From contig NC_092473.1 in NCBI RefSeq assembly GCF_047495875.1, positions 16,474,388 through 16,538,387 of the forward strand: a stretch of 64,000 bases of DNA, read 5' to 3'. The translations under genes were made by a program, and so were the position numbers. How positions within the stretch are numbered: the stretch's first letter is position 1; each line of letters begins with the position of its first letter. Shown piece after piece: positions 50,683 to 63,110 of the stretch. This stretch comes from Pithys albifrons albifrons. Lineage: Eukaryota; Chordata; Aves; Passeriformes; Thamnophilidae. Below the pieces are notes generated by a model that searched no databases, was not told the origin of the DNA, and saw nothing but the letters and a program-made list of their open reading frames with translations.

Positions 50683-52250
50683 CAGTGCAGGCATGTGCAG
50701 GGCTCATCTCAGTGTCGAGCCTGTATCACTTGGGTGTGACCTGTGACCATCCTGTGCTGCTTCAGCGCCAATCCCAGGAACGGCACAGGTCTGACCACTC
50801 CTTTGAAGATGCACAGGAAAGGTGGTTGGGTGGGTGCTGCTGACCCCAACCCTTGTCCCCCATCCTCACACTCCTCAGAGGGCTGTGTTTCCCTCCCAGC
50901 ACTGCCGCTCTCCAGATGGAAATGCTGAGAAGCAGGAGCTGGTGCTGTGCGCCCAGAGAGCCTGGGCAGAGCTGCACCGCCTCCAGCCTGAGCTGGGAAC
51001 CAGGCACGCGGCCCGTGGGGAAAGGAATGAACCAGGGCGAGCCACGCCGGGAGCCGGCGGGAGCCACGGCGGGAGCGCGGCAAGGCAGCAATCAGTGCAT
51101 CCTGCTGGGGAGTAGCGCAGACCGTGATTTCAGGTTGAGGAGCTACTTAATTTTCACGTTCTTAATTTCTCGGTATCTTTGTAATTTTCTGTTTGCCTTT
51201 TTGGAGTAAATAACTAGTATTTCCATGTGAGTGCATACAGATGAGGGCTGGGGAAGTTCATGCCATCGCGTAAATCATTTGCTTTCCCGTCTCACCTGTG
51301 GCCCTTACAGGACTGTGAATTCAAGAGGTAAGTGTATTCTAAGGCTTGTTGGAAAGGTCGTGTGAGTCACGGGCTCATCCAACCGGCTGAGGAACGTTTG
51401 AGGGAGATGAGGAGACAGCAGACAGCAGAGAGGAAGTGGACAGGGGAATCGACTGGTGGCAATGGTTCAGGAGTGGGTTGAGGGTGTCAGGGATGTTCGG
51501 GCTGAATTGGAGGTTGGGCAGAGGTTAAACACGGTGTCCCGGGGGTACAGACAACTCCGTGTCAGCACGGGCAGGGGCTGTGCCCTTTCTGGGGTCTACT
51601 GTGTGGCTGTGTGACTCCCAGCCCCTTGTCCCAGATGCCACCCGGTGCCCGGTGGGGGTGCAGCAGCTCCAGTGCTGCGCGGACTGCAAGTGGGATCGGG
51701 GAGCCGAGCTGTCCCTTGCCGGGGGGCTGCGGCGGGTGGGTGTCTGCCAGGACTGTCTATGGTACTGGCACTCTGCGGTGTGGACTCCCACCCGGTCCCT
51801 TGGGACAGTCCCGGTCCGGTTCCAGAACCCCGGGTTGGCGTCCCTGGGGCAGTCACGGTCACTGACCCACTCTCAGTCCCGGCACCCAGAGGTGCAGCTC
51901 CCCCGCCCAGTCGGGCTATCCTGGGGCAGGGTCGCTCTCCCCATCCCCTGGGGCAGCCCCGATCCCAGCTCCCCCCGGGGGGGATTCCCGGAGCAGTCCC
52001 GGTCCCCGCCCAGTTCCGGCACCCCGGGGTGGGTGCCCAGTCGCGGTCCCCTTCTCCCCCTCCCGGTGCCGGTGCCCGCGGGCGGGGGGCGGTGTCCCGG
52101 CGGCGCAGCCCCCCGCGGGTCCCGCCCCCGCCGCCCCCCGCCGCTGCCTTGGCCGGGCGGCGCGGGGGAGGCGCCGGGAGAGGCGGCGGGAGCGCACGGC
52201 GGAGCGGCTCCGCCGGGCTCGGGGCTGCTCTCCGCGGGTGCGCTCGGGCC

Positions 52251-52334
52251 ATGCGTGCCGCGCTCGCCGGGGCCGGGCCGCCCCGCTCCGCGCCGCCGCG
52301 GGGGCCCCGCTGTCCGCCGGCAGCGGGGGCATGA
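52251..52334 (+). other. upstream ORF (27 codons) in CACNG3 5' leader
   Basis: ATG at 52251 opens a frame of 27 codons rich in Ala, Pro and Arg, ending in TGA at 52332, 66 bp before the CACNG3 start. It counts only if transcription begins upstream of it, which is not known. Confidence 0.4.
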
Positions 52335-52390
52335 GGCGGCGGGCGGCGGGCGGCGGCGCCGGCCCTTCCCCTGCGAGCCGCCGCCGGAGG

Positions 52391-52414
52391 ATGAAGCAGC
52401 ATGAGGATGTGTGA
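52391..52414 (+). other. minimal uORF overlapping the CACNG3 start codon
   Basis: ATG at 52391 reads MKQHEDV and stops (TGA) at 52412-52414. That is 11 bases past the end of the CACNG3 ATG and in another frame. Both ATGs have A at -3. Ribosomes would have to skip the first ATG by leaky scanning to make the channel subunit, so the arrangement is a plausible translational brake. Confidence 0.6.
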
Positions 52415-52611
52415 CAGAGGCGTCCAGATGCTCGTCACCACGGTGGGAGCCTTCGCAGCCTTCAGCCTGATGACCATCGCCGTGGGCACTGACTACTGGC
52501 TCTACTCGCGCGGCGTGTGTAGGACTAAGTCCACGAGCGACAACGACACGAGCCGCAAGAACGAGGAGGTGATGACCCACTCGGGGCTCTGGAGGACGTG
52601 CTGCCTGGAAG
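52401..52611 (+). CDS. CACNG3: CACNG3 exon 1: TARP gamma-3, N-terminus, TM1 and start of first extracellular loop
   Basis: This 211-nt coding exon holds 70 codons plus one base (donor G|GTACCG, phase 1). The protein starts [21 protein letters not shown] hydrophobic TM1 covers about residues 10-30, followed by [12 protein letters not shown] and the claudin-family SGLWRTCC motif (61-68) of extracellular loop 1. An N-glycosylation sequon NDT lies at 48-50. The MRMC start and RTKSTSDN distinguish gamma-3 from stargazin/gamma-2 (MGLF start). TARPs are four-pass auxiliary subunits of AMPA receptors. They control surface delivery, synaptic anchoring and gating, and were first named as calcium-channel gamma subunits. 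ATG 52401 is chosen because it matches the mammalian N-terminus; ATG 52407 is in frame two codons later. Confidence 0.97.
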
Positions 52612-53178
52612 GTACCGACCCCCCCGGCCCCAAAACTTCGAGGGAGGGGGTGCATCGCGGCGCCCCCCACCCCAGAGCCGGGTCCCCGGCGAGCGGAGCA
52701 TCCCCCGGCCCGGCGGCCCCGCCGCCCCACATTGCCACCCTCCGCTCCCCTCCCCGGGCACTTGCAGTGGCACCGCGATGGAACCTCGCGCGGGGCGAGG
52801 GGAGCCCCCTCGGTCGTGGGCTCCGGGGGCCGGGGAAGCGAGGCTGCGGGGTGCGGGGTCTCCCCCGTGCCGGGCACCGGCGCTGGCAGCGGCAGCTGCG
52901 CTGTGTCCTTCCGGGGATGCTCTCGACGAGCTCCGGGCTGAGGGGCCACAGGTCCCTCTCCCGACCAGGGCTGCGTGAGTGGGAGCGAGCAAAGCCCCAC
53001 TGGGGCTGCCTCTCTCCAAGGCTGCGCGGGCACCGCGTACCCGTCACCGGGAAACCCACCGCACCAAGCGTTTTTATCGCCGAGCCCCAAGCACCAGCGC
53101 CAGCCCTTGCCCTCTGAGCAGCAGAGCGGGGCAAGCTGGGCTGCTGGTGCCCCACCACACCTTGTGCCTCTGTCCCCA

Positions 53179-53262
53179 CGGCTGGGCTGCCCCAGAGCGG
53201 GGCTGCCCCAGCACAGCTGCCCCGTGGCTGGGCTGCCCCACCACGGCTACCCCACGGCCGTT
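53179..53262 (+). repeat. imperfect GGGCTGCCCCA repeat
   Basis: The core GGGCTGCCCCA or its variant AGCTGCCCC recurs about five times within 85 bp (GGCTGGGCTGCCCCAGAGCG, GGGCTGCCCCAGCACAGCTG and so on). It is irregular, at the downstream edge of the CpG island. Confidence 0.7.
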
Positions 53263-54899
53263 CTCTTGCCTGCCCGGCCTCATCGCTTTGCCCTGTTGCC
53301 TCCCTCCCCCACACTGCCCCACTGGCAAGGCCCTGGCAGCTCCTGCCCTCCTGCAGCACAGGTCACAGTTTGGGGCAGTTTTGCCCTAAAGCTTCTGGTG
53401 GAGGTAGATCTGAGCACCCACAGGCTGTGCTTGAAGATGAGCTTGAATGGAGCCAAGTGCTGGTACCTGCGCAGCAAAAAATGGCTGATGGCATCACCCT
53501 GGGCCCTAACTTTTACAATTAATGGCAGCAGTGGGTGTCCTATGTGCCCAGGGGTACCTGCCCCACTGTCCTGTCAGGCTTCAGGGGCATGAGGCTCTCC
53601 CAGACCCAGAAGTGACCCCTCCAACACTGGGGACAGACGAGCCATGGCCCTGAGCTGCTCCTCCACATTGGAAAGTTCTCGGTGAGTCATGGCCATAGAT
53701 GCAGAAATACCCAGTATGGTATTTCTGGTGCTCAGTCCTAAACCCAGTGAAGTCAGTTAGAGCTTTCTTATTGATTCAAGGAGGGTTTGGATCATGGTCT
53801 AATTCTGTAATAAATAATTTGAGATAATCTGTCTCCCCTCTTGGGTTGAGGGAGCCAAGGAAGCAGGAGCCAGGGCTCTGGAAGACTGGCTCACTGGAGG
53901 CATGAGTAATTTCCAAAATTTTTTCGGTTAGCTAGCCCTATTCTTTTTTCCAGACAATGTTTTATGTTTCCCTCACTGTGATCAATCACTGCTTTGGAAG
54001 GAGCCAGAGAGGGCCCGCTCCCCTGGGCACAGCTCACTCGGGAAAGGACTTGGCAGTGCCATGGCAGAGCTCAGAGCTGGATCACAGCCCATCACTCTGA
54101 GTCCGGGTGTGGGGCTGAGACCAGCAGGGCATGGGATCACCATGGCCTCACTGCTTCCAGCTCCATGTCCTACCCCGTGCTGGTGCTCTGACAGCTGCTG
54201 GGGCAAGAGTGGGAGCGGGAGCTGTGCAGTGCTGTGTGGCCGTACCTGTGGCACAGCCGAGGCCTCGTGCTGGACACAGCTCAGTCAACCCCTGCATGTG
54301 GGTGTGGGTGGCAACGGGGCTGCGGGGGCTGCAGCACCCAGTCGGTGGCAGGGCAGGGAGGGGCCCAGCCTGTGCTTGGGGGGAGCACATGGGGCTGTGA
54401 TGGTGCAGGGGGGACGGGAAGGGGCTGCTCCTCACCCTCCTGAATTGTGCAGGAGCAGAGTGCTGGTGCCTCACAGGCTGTTAACCAGCGCAGTGCTGGG
54501 AAGGGCAAACTTCCCCAGCCGAGCTGCGCAGAGCTCACGCATTGGCACGGGGATTGGCACAGCCTCAGCGGGGTCTGAGACCCCCGAGCTGGGAATGGTC
54601 ACTGCAGCCAGGGGAGTGCTGGAGGCTGAGCCCTGTCTCTGGTACATGCAGCAGGTCCTGTCTGATTCCTGCTTTAGGGCCTCTCTGCCTCCCGCCTTCT
54701 GTGCGCTCACTGTACCAGGCTTGAAAAAGGGGCAGAGGCTTCATGCCCCTGTGCCAGGACCGAGCACAGTCTGTCAGAGGGGCCGGTTCTCCTAAGAGCA
54801 GAAGATGCTCTTAGCACTGAGAAGAGCTCTGTGCCCACCGGGAAGTGCCTCAGCCTTGAAATTTCCACCGCTAAGAGGGGTTTCATGTGCGTAAGGAGG

Positions 54900-55110
54900 G
54901 AGGAGTTAGTGGCCCCAGTGGCTGTCCCGGCTGAGCGTGGGGCAGGTCGCGGAGCTGCCGACGGGAGCGCGGGCCGTGCCCCCCATTGTGGCCGCCAGTG
55001 CCCCCCATCGCAGCCGGCCGTGCGCCCCATCGCAGCCGCGCTGAGCATCCGTGGCAGCCCCGGCGCAGCGCCTGCGTGGGAGCTGCACCACGTGAGCGTC
55101 ACAAGCCCAT
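54900..55110. promoter_or_regulatory. CpG-rich patch in CACNG3 intron 1
   Basis: About 210 bp of high GC with many CpGs, including a duplicated CCCCATCGCAGCCG motif (near 55005 and 55027). It is too short for a typical island. It could be an intronic regulatory element or merely GC-biased DNA. Confidence 0.4.
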
Positions 55111-58100
55111 CGGCGAGAGCGGATAAATCTTGAATGAAGCCGCTGCAGACCCATGGAGAGACACCCACACTGGGAAACACAAATTAGCGGTTGACTCAAT
55201 CTGTGGAGCCCAGGCAGGTGTTCCCAGACTGCTGGGCTGAGATAGCGTGATTGGAATCGCAGCGTTTGGATCCTAATTATTGTTTTTACAACATGCAAAT
55301 GCTTAGCAGCTGTCCCTTCGTGTGTCCCACTCTGGCGTGACCAGCGCTGGTCGGTGCCTCTCCCCGTGGCCGGTTCAGCATCACCTGTTTTCCTCTGTGC
55401 CTGCCTTGTCAGTACAGGAGGGAGGGACAGATATGGCACTTTGAGGAGAGACCTGAAGTTGAGAAATAGCTGCTTAGGCTGGTGGTGTTTTTCTAAGAAA
55501 GTAAAAGAACTTTGGTTTTCATCAAACTTAATTAAATTCAGCATCATTAAATGCAGGGAGGCTCCGTGTCCTCCCTGCTGCGTGGTGTAGATTGGGACTG
55601 GCTCCATGGCATCATGCGGATCTGAAACAGGCAGAAGGAGCAGGAGGATTTGGCCAAGGCTTCTCAAAATACCATATTTTAAGGCGATGTGGTACTTTTC
55701 CTTTCCTCCCTCATTTCCCTCATCAGAATAAAGTGCTCTGTCATTTCTGGAGGAGGCCAAGCGCTGCTCTGCCTGCCTCCCTAGCAGAGGATGCTCGACA
55801 GCCTGCATCCCTCTGGGGTGGGATGCAGGGTGGTTTGCAGGAGGCACAGACATCTTACTTCCCAGAGCTGTTCCTCAGCCCAAATGTCCCCTTTGGACAC
55901 ATTCTGGCCCCTCCATTGTCCCCTGCAGCAGCTCCAGAGCAGCCTTTGCCAACCAGCAGTTCCTCCCTGACAAGCCTAGAGAGCCTTGCTTGGGGATGGT
56001 CTTTTTGGAGGGATCCCGTCTAGATTAAAACATAATATTGTGCATATCATCAGCTGACCCCACAGCCCTCAGGGTCCTGCCCAGTTCTTTCTACACCTGC
56101 CCTGCAGCTCCTGCATGGCTCCAGGTGTGTGGAGGGTGGATGGTCAGTCCTGGAGGCTGCAGCTGAGGGTGATGGGCCATGTCCCTGGCCTGACAGTTCC
56201 ACTGGGAAAGGACATGAGCTCCTCAAGCTTCCTTTGAACATAAGCAATAATTTCTGACACCCCGTTCTCCCACAGCCATGCAGGCTGCTTGTCCTTGGTC
56301 CTGCCTGTTGTGAGTCTGGTTGCTCACCTGCAGGTCGCCTGAGCCCCTTGGCTGCAGCTCCTCACAGGGAGCTCCCCTGCTGGTGGCCCACCCCGACCCC
56401 AGCCCATCCTGTGTGACTGAGCAGCATCTCCTACCCCCCAAAACAGAACTTGCTCTCCTAGTTCCTTGCTGTTAATTCTTGGAGTTTGGTGTATAAAGAT
56501 GGCTGTTGCTGAATGATCCCGTGGTACGGAGCTGCCCAAATCTGCCTCCCTTGTTCATTAATATTCCCATCTGATTTTTCTCTGGCATTTCCCTCTTTCA
56601 TCCCCAATTATTTCACATTTTCTTCACTACTGCCCACGAAGATGTTGTCATAGTTCAATATTGTTCTGGTAGCAGGTGATCCTGTGCAGGAACATCCCTC
56701 AGATGACAGGGACTGTCTCTGTTAGCTCCCAGCCCTGTTAATAAAGTGCTGTTGATTCTGTGTAATACAGGTTTTTAAGATTTTCAGGAGAGCTAAATCA
56801 AATACCTGCTAGAACTCTAAAGTTATTATGTTACCAACTTCCTTTATCAACTGAATTTGTAACCATATCAAGAAAAATTTATGAAATTTGATAAATCTAT
56901 TTTCCATAAAGCTGTTTGACATTTACCTCACCCCCATTTCCCACCTCTGCGAACCCCCGGGCAGTGCTGGGGACTCGGCTTCTGCCATTGCCAATCACAT
57001 CACTCCTGGCATTAAACCAACTTCTCCTGTCTTCTAGAAATTCAACAGAATGCCAAGGTTTATTAAAATCCATTTTAGATCTTCAGAAGCCTTCTCAGCC
57101 TATTCTCTGAATGCTCCAGGGAGGAAGTTCTTTAGTCCTTCTGGTTCCATGTTTACACTTCGCAGTCACTGTTTAGCATCCCCCCAGCTCCTGCTGGAAT
57201 ACGGGAGCCTATTTGTCTCCAAGTACAGAACAGAAGTATCTAATGAATAAATAATAATGTGTCACTTATGCTCTATGACTGACAGTTGAACCATCATGAT
57301 CTGGTGTTGTTTTACACCATCAGGGGAGCTCCTTCTAACACAATGAAAGGATTTCTCCTCGTTTTGCCTTGACCTTTTGGTTGTGGGTTTATTTTAACTG
57401 ATCCCATCAGCTTCTCCCATCAGCCATGTGCATATTCTGCTGCTTCCCATATCAAAATCCCTGATTTTTAATATTATTCCCCTTTCCTTTCAGCAGGCCT
57501 GGCAGAGGTGTGAGGTGCAGGGAGGCACCTGCCCTTGCTCCTGAATGTTCCCATTGGTTTTGTCTGTGGCTGGTTTTGGCTCTGCTGAGTGGAGCCGGGT
57601 GGCAGCAAAGGCATTGCTGGGCTGGAAGCAGCTGCCCTGGCCAGCCACCAGCTCTTCCCCCGCCTCCAGCTCCTCAGCCCTCTGACTGAGGCCAAGCAGA
57701 GAATTTCCCCAAGGTGACAGCAAGATTGTTTCTGTTAGAAAGTTATTATCTTTAATTTTTAAAAGCGCCAAGCAAATGTCCCTGAGATTGCAATCACCCA
57801 TGATGGAATGCTTTTTCTCACTACTCATTATAGGCAGGTATTTAAGGAGCTGCTCATCCTGTTCCTCTGTCTGGTCTGTGTCTGTGATAGATTCTCATCC
57901 CCACTCCAACGTGCCATCGAGCCCTTCTCTGTGGTGCTTGGTCCAGCTCGGTGCCAGCACTGGTAACGGTGTGGCTGTGGCTGCCAGGCTGCCCTCCATG
58001 GCCACACTGACCACCCTGCCCCAGTGCAGCAGCCCACCCCCCCAGCACGGCCCTCTGCCCGATGCCACTGGCCATGGCTCTGTCTGGGGATGCCCACTGG

Positions 58101-60118
58101 CTGCAGCAGCACAGTGAGGAGAGCCCAGGGGTGGTGGCTGTGCTGACAGGAATGCACAGATGGGACAATCAGTGTGGGCTGCAGGTGATGGAGTGGGAGA
58201 CAGGTAGTGTGTACAGTGAGGCAGGTTTGGAGAGGTGCTGCAGAGGGGTTATTTGCTCTTCATTACCTGAGAGGTGGGAGACATATAATTAACCTGTGTG
58301 GTGGGAGCAGAGGATATGGTGTGATGGAGGCACCCAAGGTGAGGTGGAGGTAGAGATGGACAAGTTACCCATTTGAGACTCCCTGATGGAATTACAAGGC
58401 TGCAGGTTTAACACCCAGTGAGGTTTTCTGCCACGACAGCACAGAGCAGGGGTAGCCTGTGTGCCTGGCACTGTGCTCACACAGGACCAAATGCATGCCC
58501 TGGCCACGGGGCTATGTGAGGGTCATGTACAACACCCAGGCACAACTTCAGACAGGGAATCCCTGAGCCTTGCCTGGTGGAGGATGTATTGGATAAATGT
58601 GAATTACTGTCCTCTAATGGAGATGGAAATGAGGCTGGCTGGACCCTCGGGCTGCTCCAGACCCATGTTCTTGTGGCATGTGGCCAAATGCCACGAGTCA
58701 TAAAAATCCTTCTGGACACAGAGGGTCCCGTGCCACTGCCAGCTGGCACCGTGGCTCCAGGCAGCCGAGCCTCCAGCTCCACGGCTGGTTGGAGGGTGTC
58801 CGGGGAGGAGCCACACTTCAGCTTGCTGCTACCAGCTCTGCTTCAAGCAGAGGGGACAAAATTCACCCTCCTGGGAGGCTGCAGTGTTTTCTGGGCAAAA
58901 ATCCTGACTTCTGGGGTGGGTTAGGGAGCTGGTTTGCTCACTGCCTGTGAGCAGCACGTGATGAGTAAAATGTATGCTGTGAACAGCTCAGAAAGAGGCA
59001 TTTTACTGCTGCATAGGCGTGGTGCAGAGCCTGTCATCTCCAGAGCTGTTCCGGTGTAATAGAGGTGGAAGGCTGAATATGAATGAGGCTCAAGTGGGTT
59101 TTTTCCCATGCAAGGTCACCAGCTCCATGCCAGCTGTAAATAATTAGGGATGGCTAATGAAGGCTGAGAGCCCTGTGCTGGTGACTGGGGATAGCTGTGG
59201 TTTGGGGAGGATGCCCACGGATGGATGCCAGTCCTCTGGTCCTCCAGGAGGTGGGGGACCAGCCGGGATGTGCCAGTGGTGCTGTTTGCTGGAGCAGCCA
59301 GGGAGCAGGGAGAGGTGCCCAGCCCTGCTGCCCAGAGCTACGTGGTCTTTGGTAAATCCCTTCTCTCTGCATGAATTTTGCCTTTTGTAAGGTGAGGGCA
59401 GGTGGATTCATTAATGTTCATCTCACATGGTTCTGGAAAAGTCCCACAGCACTGTGACCACTGGTACACAGCATGAAGACCCTCCTGGCACAGCTTCTCC
59501 TGCCCACTGGCATAGCCCCCCTGGGTCATGCTGTGCTCTGGCACAAAATTCAGGGTGGTGGGCCAGGTGTGGAGGAGACCCGTGATGCCCTGCACTTTGG
59601 GATTAGGTGAGGTGAGGGAGGTGAGGCATTAAGCTTCCTCAGTGCTTCTCATGTCTCCGTGGTTCCTGTTCACATGGGCTTCACCATGGATTTTTAATGA
59701 ACATAGTGTGCTCTTCATAAATAGACATTACCTTCCTTTTCCAGGAAAATCAAAAATTATCCTAAAATGATATAAATGCACTAATCCCTAAGTATGGTGG
59801 GGTGGGGGTGGATGTCTCAGCTGCTGCCCTGCCTCAGGGGTCCCACTTGTCAAGGGGTTCATCCCTGCCTCACCTACTGACAAGTGCCACTGGCTGACTC
59901 ATGGTGCTGGCAAGATGCAGCTGCCAGACATCCACTGTCATTAACACACAGCCCTGCCAGGAGCTGGAGTGGATTAGTCCAAGGCATCCGAGGGGAAAGG
60001 GGCCCACCCGAGTACTGAGTCCGTGTGAAGTGCCCCTGGGGACGTGAGGAGGCAGCAGGGCTGCATGCTCAGAGAGGGGTTTCTCCACATGTCTGTGACA
60101 GTGGAGGATGTAGGGAGG

Positions 60119-60235
60119 GCTCCTGCCCATTGCCCCACTCCCTGTGAGGAAGTGTGGGCTTCTGCCTGCTGCCCCACTCCCCACTGGGAAAGGAGGATCC
60201 CTGCTCATTGTCCTGCTCCTGTCAGGAGGGGCTGC
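60119..60235 (+). repeat. 39-bp tandem repeat, 3 imperfect copies
   Basis: Units begin at about 60119, 60158 and 60197 (GCTCCTGCCCATTGCCCCAC, GCTTCTGCCTGCTGCCCCAC, ATCCCTGCTCATTGTCCTGC), each followed by a GG-rich end. Diverged. Confidence 0.65.
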
Positions 60236-60845
60236 TGCTGGGCTGAAACACCTACAACCCTCTTCAATCTTTCAAATGACCCTTGGATTCAGATTCCTGA
60301 AGCTGGTGGCTGCATTTTGGGTTAGTGCTTGGTGTGGAGAGGGTTTCACATCCCTCCTAAGGGTTCTGGGGTGGCTTTGCTTTGGCTGACTCTTCGGGCA
60401 CAGCTCCAGAGGTTTTGGGCAGCTTTCTTTGGGATGAGGACCCAGGAGTCACTTGCTGTGTGCAGTCCCATGCAGGCTGGAAGGAGCCATGGCTTGCTCA
60501 CTCGGGGAGTGCAGCAGTGGCAGCTCGAGATAAAGGCTCTGATTAAGAAGACACCTGCTGTGATAAAGAATGACAGTGCCGGGGTGACAGCGGGTGCCTT
60601 CCCTCGGCGTGTCTGTGTGTGCTGGCAGCGCTGCGGCGCGGGGAGGAGCGCGGCGGAATCGCGAACCGAGACCTGTTACACAACCCTGCTGGGAAACAGC
60701 CCTCGTGGCCCGGCCGGGGGTCAGCCCGGGGCACCGGGAGTGCTGTGGAATGTTCTGATTCTACACCTGTGTGACCTTCCAGCCAGCTACCCGCAGGTAT
60801 TTAACAGTGTCTTCGGGAGGAGAAGTCCAGAACTGTCCCACATCC

Positions 60846-60895
60846 TTTCATTCCTTCCAACCCAAAACATTCTGGTGTTCTATGATTCTATGATC
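60846..60895 (+). mobile_element. CR1 LINE terminal fragment
   Basis: TTCCTTCCAACCCAAAACAT followed by TCTATGATTCTATGATC: the extreme 3' end of a CR1 with two tail repeats, about 50 bp. Confidence 0.85.
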
Positions 60896-61999
60896 TCTTG
60901 CTCAGAGGAGAAGGAGGGGATGGTCTGCTCACAGCAGGCTTTTGGTCCCTTTTGAGACATGTGTCAGGGCCCCTGGACTTCACTCATCCACTGGTCCTTG
61001 CAGGAATCTCTCACTCACTGACTGTGCTTGTACATATCTGGGTTTTTCACAGTCCTGTCAGGGAGAGGAAGGAGGAGGGAACGTGGCTGCTGTCTGGGTG
61101 ACAGTGTGTGATGATTTTCTCTGATTATTGCCTTTCTGTTATCTCTGGACACCACAATCTACAGACAAACCTGGTGCTGGTGGGCAGCAGAGGAGGGCTG
61201 AGCCATTCGCCCATCAGGTCCTTGGCAAGGGTAGTGTTTTATTGTACAGAGCCATAAGGAAATGCAGGGGCTGGTGTGGGAGAGGAGCATCCCCTTGTGC
61301 CATCCTGCTGCTCTCCCCAGGGCTCTGCATGTTTGCTGTTTGCCAAGTGCTTTGTGTTGAAGGAAAGAATCCCCAGGGTGAGCACAGAGAGAGGAGAATG
61401 GCATGTGACCCCCTTCAGCCTTTCTGCGGGCTGCTGGGCAACCTCAGGGGTGTTGGCACTGGTGATGTGTTCCATGGGACTCAGGCACTGAAAAGCAGTG
61501 ACAAAGGGTGGTATTTGAGGGTGACATTTGTGTTTATGCCTCTTAAACCCTCACATTTCCAATTTCACTGGTGATTTGGTAATTGTCCTCTGATAATACC
61601 TTTACTCTCAGTTCATGCCTGGAATCACAAGGGGAGGGGACAGCACCCCAGAGAGGTTGCCAACAAGCAGTGACCTGTTTGAAGTATTCCTGATTTTAAT
61701 TTGTTAAAATCAACGTTGGCTGGTGCTGCTGGCACCACTGAGCTGCTCGTCTCCTGCAGAACTTCCTCTGGTCCCAGGGGTGGCACCTCTGACCCCTGGA
61801 GGAGCTGGGCTCCCTCCCCGCACCAAGCAGGAACCACTGGGCCAGGCTGATGATGCTCAGCTGGATGTTAAACACCAGCTTAGGGTTATTTTTGCAGCTG
61901 TCAGAGTATGTGATGCATCAGCATCACCGATTGCATCACACAGCGTCACACACGAGCCTTGCAAAGGGCTGCGGGAGTCACCGGGCGCCTTCCCGCGGG

Positions 62000-63110
62000 A
62001 CCCTCCTGCCCGACCCCGGCCCAGGGCGTCTGCCTGGCTGGAAAAGGTCACTGTCACTTGGCGAGGCAGACTGTGACCCGCCGGTGGCTGTCCCTACCGC
62101 AGGCTGGCTGCGTGTCCCGGCCAGCCGAGCATCCTTCCCGCCGGGATGCGCCGCATCCTTGCCAAGCCCTGCCTTTGCCCGCACAGCCCCGCAGCCCGTA
62201 CCGCGAGGCACCAGTGGTGCCCTCCGCCCGCCCTCCCCTCGGCACCCCCTCCAGATGTGGCCGTGCTGCTCCCCCTGCCCGCCCAGGCTGCTGCCGGGGG
62301 CTGGCAGCCTCTCGCAGCCCCGAAGCTCCTTCTCCCCGTGCCGGGAGAATCTCTTGTCGCTCCTCAGCACGCTCCAGCCGAGGATGAAAGTGTTCTCTGT
62401 ACATCACTCCCTGGCGTTCTCTCCAACGTGAGAAGCTGGAGAAGCATCAGAGCGATCGCGCCTTGCATGGGAAGCAGGAAAGCTGCAGCGGGGTGTGAGA
62501 CCTCTCGGCTGGGGAGGAGCAGGAGCCGGGGCTTCTGCTTCTCTCAGCGGCACCAAAGCGTGTTCCTGTGACGGCACCGCGACGGCAGGGAGGTCGGGGA
62601 GGTGGTGTCCATGTTTCAAATAATTGCAGACAATAGTATTAAATAGGATCTACTCTGCATATTGCCCCGATCTATCCCAAGTCCCGCTGCTGCCACCTCC
62701 CACCGCAGCCCGTGGCAGCTCCTGGGCAGGGGCCACCACCAGCTCTTCCCCCGGGGCCGATCCCCGCGCTGAGCTCCGGGGCATCCCCGCAGATGGGTCC
62801 GTCTGGCTGCGCTGTGCATTCGGCTCGCTCGCGGCTGAGGTGACAGACTGACGTGCCGACGCCCCCGCGCCTGAGCCACCCTGCCCTGGCACGGCTCGGC
62901 ACGGCCCGTCTGCCGGCACCGCGCTCGGCTCGGCTCCACGCGGGGCCAGCGCTGCGGGGACACCAGCGCTGCGGGGACATCAGGGCCGCGGGGACACCAG
63001 CGCTGCGGGAGCTGCTCTCCAGCACTGCGGCCCAGCGCGGTGCCACACACTGTGCCGCGCAACGACGGGTCTCAGCCCTGTGCCTTAAGCAGAGGCTGTG
63101 CAGGGTACAC
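62000..63110. promoter_or_regulatory. CpG-rich region in CACNG3 intron 1
   Basis: A kilobase-scale region with raised CpG density (for example around 62080-62230 and 62740-63070), interrupted by an AT-richer gap near 62610-62660. It could be an internal promoter, an enhancer CpG island or GC-biased intron. I see no convincing first exon on either strand. Confidence 0.45.
62947..63009 (+). repeat. 17-bp tandem repeat, 3.7 copies
   Basis: CAGCGCTGCGGGGACAC repeats at 62947, 62964, 62981 (variant CAGGGCCGCGGGGACAC) and 62998 (partial). It lies within the CpG-rich region, and each unit carries two or three CpGs. Confidence 0.9.

Larger units (their letters stand above)
46521..51649. other. PRKCB-CACNG3 intergenic region
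   Basis: About 5 kb between the likely PRKCB end and the CACNG3 CpG island. It contains two CR1 fragments (48498 - and 50368 +), a T-run near 49545 and a CpG-richer stretch at 50100-50230. I find no exon, RNA gene or convincing open frame on either strand. Confidence 0.75.
51650..53065 (+). promoter_or_regulatory. CACNG3: CpG island covering CACNG3 promoter and exon 1
   Basis: CpG dinucleotides and GC content rise sharply from about 51650, peak at 52070-52400, and fade after about 53065. The island includes several GGCGGG/CCGCCC boxes (for example near 52081) and no TATA box at a convincing distance, as expected of a CpG-island promoter. The transcription start is not determined; it most likely lies between 51900 and 52300. 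Confidence 0.85.

Noticed and set aside
46521..51649. Possible hidden gene between PRKCB and CACNG3
   Set aside because: No frame with splice-site-bounded, family-like coding sequence was seen on either strand. CR1 fragments explain the most structured parts.
51559..52404. A 281-codon + strand open frame ending at the CACNG3 start
   Set aside because: Low-complexity Pro/Gly/Arg reading of the CpG island, out of frame with CACNG3. The likely transcription start lies inside it.
51873..53090. A 405-codon open frame on the - strand across the CpG island
   Set aside because: GC-rich DNA has few stop codons. The frame is antisense to the CACNG3 promoter and exon 1, is low-complexity (Pro, Arg, Gly, Ala) and resembles no family.
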